Source: Viscum album
Taxonomy: Eukaryota > Streptophyta > Magnoliopsida > Santalales > Viscaceae
Direction: 5' to 3'
NCBI GenBank assembly: GCA_963277665.1
Contig: OY728131.1
Location: forward strand, 1,390,130,688 to 1,390,194,687
DNA: 64,000 bases
A program made the translations under genes and the position numbers. Below, piece after piece: positions 1-11,917 of this stretch; positions within the stretch are counted from its first letter, which is position 1, and every line of letters starts with the position of its first letter. Below the pieces are notes generated by a model. It was not told the DNA's origin. It was given only the letters and a program-made list of their open reading frames with translations, and did not search any database.

Positions 1-1385
1 ATCTTCCATGAAACACACTTCCCATGTTTGGAATCTTTTCAAAAACTATTTTAATAATTTTGGATACATTACATTTAATGGAGAGCATTAAATAGCCCTA
101 GAAAGGTTATGTAAATATATAAGAAACCAATTCCTAGAAGAATAATAACAGTATCCAAAAATATATATATATAACCTAAATAATAAAATATAATTTTAGA
201 ATTCTCATGAAATCACGGAATTTAAATTAAGGTCTCAGACATAGGGAACCAACCCCAATGAGGATTATAATCAAGTTGAAACACTCCAAAACTCAATTTA
301 TTTGATGAAAACAACAATAATCTTCGCATTAACAGTCATGTGCATAAGAACATTAACATTTATATAAGAAAACCTAGTACCGATGTACATATTCACATGG
401 ATGAATATGTACAAGGGGGTCCTTACTCATATGCTTATAATTACATATTCAAAAATATACAAACACAAGAATGAGTTTTCACATGTATATATATAATTAA
501 ACATCACCTCATTATATATACTCATCCTTCCATTGGTTAATATATATAAAGGAAGAACATATATATACATATGTCTACCGATGAGTACACATTTAAATTT
601 TCTTCAACTCTGGCGGCTCGATCCCACTCTAAGGATATACCAAACATACTTAGAAATACTTGGAACCATATATCACAAATAAAACATGATTAAAATTGAA
701 AAAAATAAAAAGGGTCACCGAATTTAACCTCGAATGATGGTGAGAATACTAAAATGGTCTGATATGATTCTCATTTGGTGTAGAATTCTAGAACACGCTC
801 AAAGAGGACCCAAGAGACCTATTGTAATCCCTAAAATAGGAAAACTAATCCAAAATTTGTTTAATCCTTGACCTAAGGTTCAGATGTACTAAACATGTTG
901 AGGAGGAAGGGAAAACAAAAAATCAATAAAGGTGGAGGGAACTGAAGTGAATACCTCAATGAATTGAACACCAAACCCAAAAAAAAATATGAAGGGATTT
1001 CCATATAATGAGGGATCTGAAATAGTTGTTGAATGTATCTAGAGAGTAAATGGGGACTGGTGTAAGTTGAGCCTGATGAAGAGGAGATAAAAAAAAGGGA
1101 TATAGAAAATAAAATAATTAAATAAATTAATAAATAAATAAGAAACTATTTTTTTTAAATATGGAATCTCCCACAGTTTTCACTTTGTTTACCCATTAAT
1201 AAACCATCCATTATATTGTGACATGGATTTTCAATAAAATAATTTTTGATATTCTGTGGATTATTTTAACGACAATGATCAATGTTAATGTAAAATAATG
1301 ATTCCTTTTTTTTCACAATAAATGATAGAAATATATTTAGTATATTAAAAAGAATTTTCACATATTATTCTTTAAAAAATTTAAT
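1..1385 (-). mobile_element. E0 left (3') LTR, distal part, cut by window edge
   Basis: This stretch aligns along its whole length with 31190 to about 32450, which lies in the other E0 LTR, at clearly diverged but collinear sequence (shared blocks around 40-80, 385-420, 520-560, 610-650, 720-760 and 870-900). The orientation is minus because the intact LTR end TGTAACACCCC reads leftward from 32764. The right limit is where the gypsy element F1 begins and is uncertain by about 150 bases. No coding potential is visible. The part beyond base 1 is outside the window. Confidence 0.7.
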
Positions 1386-3223
1386 TATACATAAATAGGT
1401 TCCTGGATCAAAAATCATAGGGAACCGTTGAGATCATCAACTTGTTTTTTCCCATGGAAAGACATTAAATTTATCTATGTGGGTAATTTGTGGAAAACTC
1501 ACTAGAGAAATAGGAATGAATAAAATAAATATATAAATTATTTAATTTAAAATTCATTGATATAGTCGTTTCTGTGTCTTTAAATTGACTACTATGGAAA
1601 ATTACATGGTTATTTGGAAAACCATAGAGCCATTAGAGACCCATTAGATAGAGAATTGGAGGATCTTTCTCAGGTGAAGGATGACCAGATCAGGGATTGA
1701 GAATCGATGCACAATTAAATTGAAGGGTCATTACAATGACAAGGACACAACATCTTTCTCCATTAGAGATCGATCTGAATCGAGGCAGGACATTTTTGTT
1801 GGATTCTTATTCAATTCTTACTTTCTATGAAGTAATTTATTCAATCGACTAATGAAGTGATTTATGGGTTGTTCATCTAATGGGATGGGTTTATTTGATG
1901 GGATTTTATCAGAAGAATTAATATCTGATTTCATTCGTCACTTTTATTTTTGAAGAGATGGACTAAGACCAACATGAATACTATTTTATGATCACTCCTC
2001 ATGTTTTTGGTTGTACATTTATCCCTTGATTCTTTGTTTATTATGTATGTCTATTGTTTGGACCATTGTTCTACATATCTAGATGAATGGATCACTGAAC
2101 ACCCAGTTTTTAGTACAATTATATGATATTGTAGATTTGGTATCCACACAACACGAAGGTGGTGAAATGATATGGGAATCACTGAATCAGATAGTTTTAG
2201 ATACCTAATTTTGGTTCTTTTTTAGGATATAAATAATAATTACTGATCCCATTTTAGAATAGATTTAATAGGTGTAACATTTTTCTATTAGCAGCGAGGA
2301 TAAAAAAAAATTCTCCACTATGTTCCTAGTGTGACAGTTGTCAGATAAGCAGTCGGAGATACGAAAAAAAACTTCTAAAGAAAAATGTGCAATTTTTTGA
2401 AATTTTTAACTACACGGTGTTTATGTCAGTTCTCTACAACATGTAGGGACCTCCTAGTAGTGGCTAGGGTTTCACAAGGAAGTCATGTAAAACACAGAAT
2501 GTTATACTATCAAATATAATGTGGCCTCACTCCAGAGTCATAGAATGTACCTTAATGGGTAGAAAAACGTAGTTTTCTGTAAAATTGTTGTAGAACACCA
2601 TGTAATCCACTACATTGACAGAACCTAGAACATAGTACTTGAGTTATGTCATGTAAAATTACATGGGAACAATTACATGGGTTATTTCAGGTACTGGAAC
2701 ACCAATAGGATAAATGGAAAGCCTACACACTACATACTATTTCATGGACACAGGAAAGAGACATTTTCCATTTATATAGGAAGGAATCAAGGTCAAGGGA
2801 TAGGATATGTGACCCATTTATAGACTGTATACTTCATTAAATATGGAATGTAGATTTTTACCTCTATATCTTGGACAAATTTAATGAGGGTGCATTCCCC
2901 ATATCATTTCTATGATGGTTAGTTCAGAATTTTCTCATACACATGGGACAATGATCCCTTCAGAGGAAATTTAGGGATATAGTTGTTGGAATCCCTCGAT
3001 GAGGCCAAAAGTGAGATCCTATATACATCTTCGTTCACAAGGTGGATTTATTAGTGTGTTTGTGACAAAAACTACATGGGAATATATCTTCTACATAGAA
3101 GGTTAATTGAGATTTAGTTGTTGGTATCAACACATATCCTTCATAGTGATATTAATGTTTTTATCATGTCTCCATAGACATGACTGTGTACTTTCTCATG
3201 ATAAGACCCAGCGAGCATTCCCC
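1386..3223 (+). repeat. F1 5' LTR, first part
   Basis: This is collinear with 22699-26260 in the 3' LTR: matching blocks are at 1405/22719 (GGATC), 1470/22800, 1990/23300, 2420-2500/25440-25520 and 2770-3050/25780-26060. Sequence equivalent to 23650-25425 is absent here, so that block is an insertion in the other copy. A possible TATA box lies near 2771 (TTTATATAGG), matched by CTATAAATATAC near 25782. The copia element C1 begins directly after this segment. Confidence 0.65.
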
Positions 3224-4846
3224 TATTTGATCAGTAGTTTGATATATATGATACTAATTTTAGTATCAAAATACGATGTAGATACTCAATATAAAAGAGG
3301 GGGTGAATTGAATACATTTAAAAAATCCATAAGGATATTTTTTATAAAAAAATTCACAACACCTCTAGGTTCAAATATCTTGATTGATTCCAGAAAAGTG
3401 AATCCAGAAATGAAGCTTAACAAATGTTTAAAATAACTAAGATTCTACCTCAAAGCATATAGAATATTATTTAATCGGAGTAAAAGTCTAAGGAAGTATA
3501 AGAAAATTATACTTTCTTTAACAAAAAATTACAGCAGAAAAAAATGAAATACTACAAGTAACAAGCAGTAACTCTTTTAACACAAAGAGAAGGGTATCCA
3601 ACAACCCTGGATAAAGTTCTCTTGATTTATACATTCATGAAATTATGTCTTACCCTAACCCAAGTAAGACCTAATTCCAAATATTGGTATCTATCTTTCT
3701 ATCCCCACAAGCCCTCAATTTGTAAAGAAATCGGCACCTCTGACTTCACAACCCGAAGTCTCTGATTTCAAGGTAATCGCACCTCTACACATAGAAAATT
3801 TGCATGAAGCAATGTTTAAATAAGTCATTCAAACTTTCTTCATGAAGCCTATGAGTTTATAAGATCCTCTCTCTATATAAATCATCTCAACATCATGTAT
3901 GAAATGTTTTCAAAGTTTAGTGTTTAATTCATTCAAATGATATCCTTTTTATAGGCATTGCTTCAATGGTCGGCTACCTCCTCCAATGGTCAAATCTTTC
4001 CTTAAATTTTGGAGGGACCAATATATATGTCACTCAAACAATGGTTAGTTAGTAACTGAATGTACAACATCATTTTATGACTAAAACAAGTGTAAGAAAA
4101 TGTATGGTTACATAACAAAAATAAAATATTCTGAATGTAAGAAAATAACTATTTGGAGTCTAACCAAATTTTTTTTCGGAATCTATAATACGAGGATATA
4201 AGGATTCTATTTTACAAGGAATTCATAACATGAATTATATAGAATTGTGGAGTCTAAATTTCATGAAAATTTGGAATTTGATTTCTCAAAAATTCGGAAC
4301 CTGTTCTTATAAAGATCAGAGTCAGCATTTTAGAGAAATTGGTGTCTAAAATTACAATGTTTGGAGTCTTAATTTATTAGAATTCAAAGTCAGAACTCAG
4401 AATAGTTTGGAGTATGAATTCATAGAACTCAGAGTCAGAACTCAGAAGAGTTCAGAGTCTGAATTTAGAGAACTCAGAGTCAGAACATAGAAGAGTTCGG
4501 AGTCTGAATTTAGAGAACTCTAATTATGAATTTGTAGTCTAAAAACAGAATTCTATGTATCTAAGTATTATAGGATTTCGATGTTTTAGTTATGAAACCG
4601 AATTTTACACTTAGACAAGATAATGAACAATGAAAGACATGGTAATGATAAATTTCCATGGGGAAAGAAAATTTTCCTTGTTGAGGTAAAACACAGGGTA
4701 AAATGATATTTTCCTTGATATAATGTGTTTGTGATTTTCAAAACAAGATTGAATGGTTAAGTCATAAGGAGACCTTATTGACTCAAAAATCTCCCCCAAA
4801 CATGAAGGATTGGAAATTTCATAAGGAAAACCTTATTGAATCAACA
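3224..4846 (-). repeat. C1 3' LTR
   Basis: Direct repeat of 13904-15483. The left edges align without gaps for over 40 bases, and both right edges end in TCAACA, so the LTR reads TGTTGA...CA on the minus strand. It contains three roughly 45-bp tandem units (4380-4520) and a possible minus-strand TATA at 3876-3887, which is lost in the other copy. Beside the right edge lies a purine tract that fits second-strand priming. Confidence 0.88.
4380..4520. repeat. 45-bp tandem repeats inside C1 LTR
   Basis: About three units begin near 4380, 4426 and 4471. Each holds GAACTC with CAGAGTC and, later, GAGTTC with GGAGTC, so each unit carries an inverted GAACTC/GAGTTC pair. Matching diverged units lie at about 15014-15175 in the other LTR, so the array predates this insertion. 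Confidence 0.75.
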
Positions 4847-4862
4847 ATCTCTCTCTTTTTGG
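4847..4862 (-). promoter_or_regulatory. C1 polypurine tract
   Basis: On the minus strand the bases next to the 3' LTR read CCAAAAAGAGAGAGAT and then the LTR start TGTTGA. A pure purine run abutting the LTR is the expected plus-strand priming site of a retrotransposon. Confidence 0.75.
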
Positions 4863-5289
4863 AATGTACAAGAATCCTTACGAAAAAGAATAAAAAGACT
4901 TAGACAATATTTCACTAGACTATTGAAAATAAAACATATCTCCCTTATAATATGGGAAAATTTGAATAAGACTAACTCCAATTTAGGATTTGGAACTCTA
5001 AGGATTTTATTTTAGATTTCCAAAATGAGATTTTTCATTATCTTGAGTACGGAAATATATTTAATGAAATGTCCCCCTTAGAAAAACTCCCCCTTACATA
5101 GGGATATTTCTTAGTATTCATTTTCCTTTGTCCCCATTTTTGATTTTCAAAAAGATTTTGAGGGAATGGAAAAAATATTATAGTTCTTGAAATATTATTA
5201 CAAATCATCCAAAAAAAATATGTGAAACCCAAATTTTATTATGATGGGATGAATTTGTACAATTAAATAATACAACAAAAGTTTTTATT

Positions 5290-7905
5290 GGAACTATTTT
5301 CCTTCCTTCTGCTTGGGTATCAATTTCTTCACTATGGTTTTCAGCTTTTTGAGTTCCTTGTTGTCTTCCCCTACTTTCTTTAGAAGTTGATCCTAATCCT
5401 CTACATTCTTATCTAAAACATCGATCTTTTCTTCCTAAGCCTTATGAGCCTCTGCCTGAGCCTTCAACAACTCATCTTTCTTAAATACCTTCTCTTTGAT
5501 CTCAATCTGAAGATCCCTTTCACTCTTCAAACATTGGGAAATAGAATATAAATTTCCATTAAAATCCATTACCTCTTGAATCCGAATATTCTACTCATGA
5601 GTTAGTTTTTCCTCAAAGCTAGTCTTGAGATCTTTGATTTTACTATCTTCATTATCAATGGATTCCTTACCTTCATGTTGAAACTCATAAAGCTCTCTCA
5701 AGTCTTCAACTATCATCTTTGACCAGATAATCACTTTCTTCCAGGATTTTTTGTTAGAGTTGTAGTTAATAAAGAATTTATTTAAATCAGCCTCAAGTAT
5801 TACACACTTATCCATCAAAAATGATATTTAATCTGATTTTTGATTCATGCTGTGTTGGATCATCTGACATCTCAAGTCAGTGCTTGGAAGGATCAGAATA
5901 GTGTCAACAAGTTTCTTCTATGATTGAATGACAAAATCATGTCTTATGGATTATGATTCTGAATCTATGACTTCTCTTGGAGAAGGATATTTATCTATCT
6001 CGACAACATTCCTCTTCGATTATCCACCAACGTCTTTTCTCATTAAAACAACATTAATAGCTATATCCACATTCACATGATTCCCCTTATTAGTTCTTAG
6101 AACAGATTCCTCATTCGGAGACTCTTGCTTTCTGTTAAACAATTAAACAATTCTATCTTCATCTATCTTATCTTTCTCAACATCTGCCTCAACATCTTCA
6201 GGTTAAATGAAATGTTGATTATAACTCTCTTCCTCAGACAACTTGTTCACTTCATCTTCATCTTTATCTTCTAACCCAGGAGTAGCAAGCTTGGAAGATC
6301 CATCTTGTGATGTCTGGATTGACAATTTCTCAGATGCACTTTCCATCTCATGAAAGTCTTAAACCTGCTTTATGAGGTCTTTTGTGTTACCACTGATTTC
6401 TTCTTCTTTCACTTTTTCCACAAATTCTTTTTCTTCAACAAATATTTTCTTCTACTTTTTACATAGTGAGAAATTTCTTCCCCAGTGTCTCAGGTAAGGG
6501 TTCTACCTCAAAATATTTATGTACATGGATATTCTCGGATCCCATCTCAGTGTCCCTTAAAAGGGATTGAACAATCTCAGCCTCAAAAATCTTCTTCTTT
6601 TGCTTCTTTTACATAGCTTTCTTCTCAATCACGTTAGTTGTCTTCTCATTCAAAGCCTTAGCTTCTGTAGGATATAAGCCAAACTATGGCTCTTCTTCCA
6701 TCCCATTTTTCTTCTCATCCCTCCATATGGCTACTAGCTCATCTGGATTGGATTTTTGTTTCTTGGGAATTGCATGTTCGGATTGGGTTCATTAATCCTC
6801 TGGGGTTTAACCTTCAACTACTACTTCATTCAACTTCCTATTATTTCCTCCTTTTTTGGATGGATTTGGACCTTATTGTTCCTTCGGAATAGCTTTATCT
6901 TCTTCCTCTAGTAAGTCATAGAATTCCCTGTAATCTGTAGGGAATCCATTATTCATTCTCTTCAATTTATCATCACTTACTAAAATGACTTTGCAATTCC
7001 TTGGCATGAAACTACTCGGAATATTGAATGACTCAAATCACCAAAAAATTAGCTTATAGAGGATGGCTGGATACATGATTATCGAAGCTTTCAAGTTCTC
7101 AATCTTAATATTCTCAATCATAATGAGAATGTGCATCATCAAGTTGATCTTCCTCAGATTCACCATAAAATCAAAGATGTACATTTCGCTCTTCTTCAAG
7201 GTGTCCTTATCACCATTTCTCGGAATGATGAATCGTTGTACCCATAAATCAAGGATCCAATTATTTGTACACAAATGAAAAATCTTCGGATTCTTGACAT
7301 CTGAAAGTCTAGGACACTCTATAGCTATCAACTTGACAGAACTTCCTTGTACATCCGACAATTTATGGGAACAGAATTCAGATTTCACTTCATAAGACAA
7401 CCCTAACAAGCTAGAATCCTTGATGTATGAAAGGGAATATGTTTTTCCATAGATTTTGAAAGAAAATTTACAGCCCTATTCTTCTTTGAGAAAACTCACA
7501 GATTCATAAAATTCCACATGAAGTTCCGAATATACTACATCTTGGGCTCTGTAATTTGATATGCAAATGATTTCACATCCATTAAACCTGATGCACATGA
7601 ATATAATGAAATTGTAATTGGCAGAGAAATTCTAATGAACCTACCACTATGTGTAAATCTGTCACTCTGAAATTGACTTGACAGTTGACAACTATTGAGA
7701 AGGAAATTCAACAAAAAATTTCATTTGAGAAATATTTCTGATGTTTGGAATGGGGTTTTGAAATGGGGAAGAGCTTTGGCATGAAAAGGAGGGAAATACG
7801 ATGTGGGATCACCTTATGAGGGTCATTTATATAGGCTTTTGATACGACAGTTGAACATCCAAAGACAATCGAATGGTTGGGAAATATTCTGATTAGATCT
7901 GACAT
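5290..7905 (-). pseudogene. C1 additional reading frame downstream of pol
   Basis: A second protein-like frame, same strand as gag-pol, lies between RNase H and the 3' LTR. It starts with a methionine near 7905 (MSDLIRIFPNHS). The middle part (7038-7409) contains LWVQRFIIPRNGDKDTL and later a conserved-looking hydrophobic stretch ending AILYKLIFW. That pattern resembles the putative plant transposon protein domain (PF20167 as I recall it) found in additional frames of large plant retrotransposons. The C-terminal third (5290-5818) is rich in Lys and Glu and reads as a coiled coil (for example KKDELLKAQAEAHKA). Several stops break it. In SIRE/Maximus elements a frame in this place has been called env-like; I see no convincing signal peptide or fusion motif. 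The domain assignment is from memory. Confidence 0.55.
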
Positions 7906-8281
7906 TTGAAATGATAGCCGTAAGGAAAATTTGGTAGGATCCGATCATTTGATGTTTTTAAGAAAACATTCATATTTAATGAAACTATAATCTTAAGATT
8001 TTAAAACAATAAACCAAATACTAGAAAGTAAATGGTTATTACAAAAACATAAGAAAGAAAACATACCTTTCGGATTACTAGGATGATTACTCTTAGTGAA
8101 GAAAAATTCTTCTAGAAGAAATTGATATTTAAAAAATTTTTATTACGAAAAATGATAACAAGAAAAAAAATCCTTTAAGAAAATCTTCATTAAGAAAATT
8201 TTAGACTATGCCGATTTTCATTATGAATTATTTGAAAAATTTATATAATAATTTTTTAAAAAAAACATTATTACGAAAAAC

Positions 8282-8533
8282 ATGAAAACCTTCATTACGA
8301 TAAACATGAAAAAATTCATTATGAAAAACATGAAAAACATTATTACGAAAAACTACAAAAACTTCATTACGAAAAAAATGAAAAAATTAAATACGAAAAA
8401 TATGAAAAACTTAATTATGAAAAACATGAAAAACTTCATTATGAAAAACATGAAAAAAATCGTTATGAAAAACGTGAAAAACATCATTATGAGAATCTTT
8501 AAAAACATCATTACTAAAAATTTGAAAAAATAA
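8282..8533. repeat. 24-bp A-rich tandem repeat in C1
   Basis: About ten units of TTCATTATGAAAAACATGAAAAAC or variants. The period is 24 bases, a multiple of three, so open frames run through it on both strands with low-complexity Lys/Met/Asn or Phe/Ile/Met products. These are very likely not proteins. It sits between the end of pol and the additional frame. Confidence 0.85.
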
Positions 8534-8543
8534 ACAAGAAAAT

Positions 8544-8556
8544 GATCTCCCCCTAT
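8544..8556 (-). promoter_or_regulatory. Internal polypurine-like tract in C1
   Basis: The minus strand reads ATAGGGGGAGATC, close to the GGGGGAGATT found at the end of many plant copia elements. It lies about 100 bases past the RNase H end, far from the LTR, so it could be a relic of an older pol end or a central priming tract. Confidence 0.3.
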
Positions 8557-8639
8557 GAAAAGGAGTTTATTACTATAAAGAGATTGGTTCAACATAAAGA
8601 TAATAGGTAGGATTACCTTATGGTTATCATTCCTAACAT

Positions 8640-9440
8640 ATTTTTAATGTATTAAAATATATCTGAGGGTAAATATTTTGTGAATATATCTATATGTTGA
8701 TCTTGTGTTCCGATAAATTGATGAATCATATCTCCTTTTTGTGTGTGATATCTATGAATGTGACACCTAATATCTATGTGAATTGAACAAGAGTGATGTG
8801 CACGGTTTTTACTAAGGGAAATAGAACTAGTATTATCACAAAAAATTTCTGTTTTGGTAAAACTCATACCATAGTTTGTGAGTGTGTGTTGCATCCACAA
8901 CACTTGATCACAACAACTTAAAACTGCTACATATTTAGCTTCAGCATTGGAAAGTGCTACTGGTTGTTTCTTCTAACATGACCAAGAAACTAATGAATCT
9001 CCTAAAAAATTACATGTTCTAGATGTACTTTTTCTAACCATTTTACATCTACCAAAGTTAGCATCCAAAAAGAATTTCAAAAAATCATTTCATGAAGTAT
9101 ACAAAAGTCCTAAATCCTTGGTTCCCTTTAGGTTGAGTAAAATTCTTTTCACTACATTTAAATTAGATTCTTTATGATTGGATTTCTATCTTGCACATAA
9201 GAATACTGAAAACATTATGTCTGGATGACTAGGTGTCATGTAAAATAAACTTATTATCATACCTCTAAAAGATGTTTGATTTACTATTTTCTGAGCTTCA
9301 TCAAGATCAAGTGTATTTGAGGTTCCAGTAGGAGTACAAATACACTTAGTGTTGTCATATCTATACTTTTTAAGAAGATATTTAATATAATTATTCTGGG
9401 ATATAAGTATTCCTTTTAGTTTTTTGAAAATTTAAAAACT
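8640..9440 (-). pseudogene. C1 RT connection and RNase H (copia pol end)
   Basis: This encodes the end of the copia polyprotein. RNase H degrades the RNA strand of the hybrid during reverse transcription. Recognisable pieces, N to C: the PTGTSNTLDLDEAQK connection near 9310, MTPSHPDIMFSV near 9220, a SNAEAKYVAVLS block near 8920 (usual form STAEAEYIA), then a WMQHTLTNYG block, FCDNTSSISLSKN and HIDIRCHIHRY (8652-8903), ending IDIFTKYLPSDIF. The acidic residues in SNAEA and FCDN are still present. Stops lie near 8974, 9100 and 9190. The frame follows directly from RT upstream on the minus strand. Confidence 0.85.
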
Positions 9441-10135
9441 AAGGAAAAATGTTAACACACCCATCCTACTCATTTCAAACTCTGATTTCATTATATCCAC
9501 AAAGGAATCTGTTAAAAATTGCTGTGTTGAACCAAATATAATGTAATCAACATAAATTTGAACAATCATAACATTTTTCTTATCTTTATTTATAAAAAGT
9601 GTTGGATCTTCATTTCCCTTAACATAATCATTTTGAACCAAAAATCCTATAAGTCTATCATACCCGGCTCGATGGGGCTTGAATAAGTCTAAAAAAAGAT
9701 TTGTTAATTTTATAAACATGTTCAGGATGTTTTGTATCTTCAAAACCAGTAAGTTGTTCAATAAAAACATCCTCTTGTACAAATCCATTAAGGAAATCAC
9801 ATTTCATATCTAATTGAAAAAGTGTGAAATTGATGAATGCTATAAAAGAATGTAAAATACGAATAGATTCATGTATAGCTACAAGGGCATAGGTTTCTTC
9901 ATAGTGTATTCCTTCTAGTGGATTATATCCTTTAGCAACTAATCTAGCTTTATTTCTTACTATGATTCCATTTTAATCACACTTATTTATGAAGACCCAT
10001 TTAACATTAATGAAAGAAGTTTCCTTATGGATATAAACCAAGGTCCAGACTTTATTCCATTCGAATTCATTTAGTTCATCTTGCATAGCTTTTATCCAAT
10101 CATCATCACCTAAAGGCTCATCGGGGATTTTTTGG
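9432..10135 (-). pseudogene. C1 reverse transcriptase (copia)
   Basis: Copia reverse transcriptase, which copies element RNA into cDNA. It starts with DDDWIKAMQDELNEFE near 10100, the classic copia RT entry, followed by NKARLVAKGYNPLEGI and an LDMKCDFLNGF block (usual form LDVKTAFLNG). A SGYDRLIGFLVQNDY stretch leads to the active-site box. That box reads YVDY at 9543-9554 instead of YVDD, so the second catalytic aspartate is changed and the enzyme would be inactive even without the stops. The order after integrase is correct for copia. Confidence 0.88.
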
Positions 10136-10360
10136 TTCTAATTGGAAATGAAATTCTAGATGTTTTACTTCATTCCATAAGGAACATCATGTTCTTACGG
10201 GATGATTTACATCACCAATGATACTATCACTTGGGTTATTCTTAATAAACAACTGATTTGGGTTTTGTAAAACCTATTCATCAACATAGGGTAGAAAATA
10301 TTCTTGTTGTAAATGCTTCCGAATCAACTTCTTAAACATTTTCCTTATGAGAGGGATCTT

Positions 10361-11300
10361 CTAACAAATGTAGATAGTCAGTTTTTTAAAACACATTCGA
10401 AGATGTATGTCGAGTTTGATTAAAAACAAAGGGATTAGTTTCATCAAATTGTACACGTACTGTTTCTTCAACAGTACAAGTGTTTTTATTAAAAACTCTA
10501 TAAGCCTTAGATGTTTTGGGTAGCCTAAGAAAATTCCTTCATCATATTTTGGTGAAAATTTGTGTAAGTTGTCTTTAGTATTCAGAATGAATACCTTGTA
10601 GCCAAAAACAATAATGTTGGAATGTCTAGGTTTTTTACCATTCCATAATTCATAATGTGTTTTATTAAGAAAATTTCTAATCAAAACATGATTTATAGTA
10701 AAACAAGAAGCACATACAACATCATCACAAAAATAATTGTCTATATAATACTCACTCAATATGGTTCTTGTTATCTATTTATGAAATCTACTTGTTCATT
10801 CAACAACACCATTTTGTTGATGTTTTCTGGGTGATGAGAAGTTAGGAGTAATGCATTTAATACTAAAAAAGGATTCAAAATCAGAATTTTGAAATTCTCC
10901 TCCATGATAAATATGAATATTTATCAAAGGTTGGGTTTTCAAATTTTCAACTTGGGCTCTAAAACTTTTTAAATAAGAAAAATATTCTGATTTCTTTGCT
11001 AGAAAATAGACCCACATAAATCTGGTGTAATCATAAACTAATAAAAATACATAAAACTTGACTCTAATGCTTCCAGTTTTTGTTGGACCAAAAAGATCCA
11101 TACAAACCAACTGTAATGCAATAGTGGTTGAGACTTCACTGACAGATTTAAAACATGATTTATGTTTATTTCCATATTGACAATGATCACAAACTTTTGA
11201 AGAATCAAATCTAAGCATCGGTAGATCCTTAACTATTTCTTTATTAGAGAGTTTACAACGGTTCCTAAAGTTATAGGGACCTAACTTTCTATTTCATAAC
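10361..11300 (-). pseudogene. C1 integrase (copia)
   Basis: Integrase joins element cDNA to host DNA. Visible parts: the zinc-binding half CDHCQYGNKHK near 11175 (the HHCC cysteines); the catalytic core opening LVCMDLFGPTKTGS with its first aspartate; VYDYTRFMWVYFL; a YHGGEF box near 10905 that usually reads SDHGGEF or similar, where the second catalytic aspartate is now tyrosine (10907-10909); and HQQNGVVE with the catalytic glutamate. Downstream, NGKKPRHSNIIVFGYKVF and YDEGIFLGY are the typical copia integrase C-terminal blocks. At least one frameshift or stop falls near 10780. Confidence 0.88.
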
Positions 11301-11720
11301 CTATAATGATCTTCTATTTCATTGAGGCATGGTCGATCATGGATCCTATGGTCTTCTATGTTCAGTGTGTAAACATTCTCTTGCCTATTGGTAGAAAGAA
11401 TAAACTCTTCCTTGTAATTGTGTACTAAACACTTATCATTCCTAATGTCAACAAGGTAACCTTTATCACATAATTGACTTATGAAAATGAGGTTTTTCTT
11501 AAGACCCTTAACAAATAAATCATTTGAAATCCACATTTTTTCAAGAAGAATGATGTCACCTATAACAATAATTCCCCCCTTAGCATTATCTCCTAAAGTT
11601 ACTTTTCCTCTATTCTTTTTGATAATCTTTCAAAAGTGGTTTTGTTTACAGTCATATGCTGGGAACATCCACTATCCATATACCAATTATTGTTGTTGTT
11701 ACCTTCTTTATTTTCATGAA
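11294..11720 (-). pseudogene. C1 aspartic protease and integrase linker
   Basis: The protease cuts the copia polyprotein. The active-site box is WYMDSGCSQHMT at about 11650-11690, with the usual aspartate-serine-glycine of copia proteases still intact. Next come SVTFGDNAKG and then the linker LKKNLIFISQLCDKGYLVD (usual form LKxNLLSISQLCD), ahead of the integrase zinc region. Frameshifts separate the blocks. It sits between gag and integrase, as expected for copia. Confidence 0.85.
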
Positions 11721-11917
11721 AATAAGAATGTTAGACTTTCAGAATCCAAACTTCCTTGGATCCGAGATTGTTAGACAACAAAATTTTGTATCCAATTTTT
11801 TTAAAAAAAATAAGCTTATGAAACCTAAGATATTATACATTATTGAAATAGTAGTTTTTCTTCCAATGCCCACCACTTTGATATTTATTAAAAATTGGGG
11901 CTCTTGATGGAATAAAA

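Noticed and set aside
3107..3436. Plus-strand 109-residue open frame
   Set aside because: It crosses the junction between the F1 LTR and C1 LTR and resembles no protein.
7063..7278. Plus-strand frame overlapping the C1 additional frame
   Set aside because: It is the opposite strand of the better-supported minus-strand frame, which shares orientation with gag-pol.
8282..8595. Open frames on both strands encoding Lys/Met/Asn or Phe/Ile/Met repeats
   Set aside because: Produced by a 24-bp tandem repeat whose period is a multiple of three.
11481..11907. Two plus-strand frames near C1 protease
   Set aside because: They lie opposite the protease and gag-linker sequence, which has clear motifs on the minus strand.
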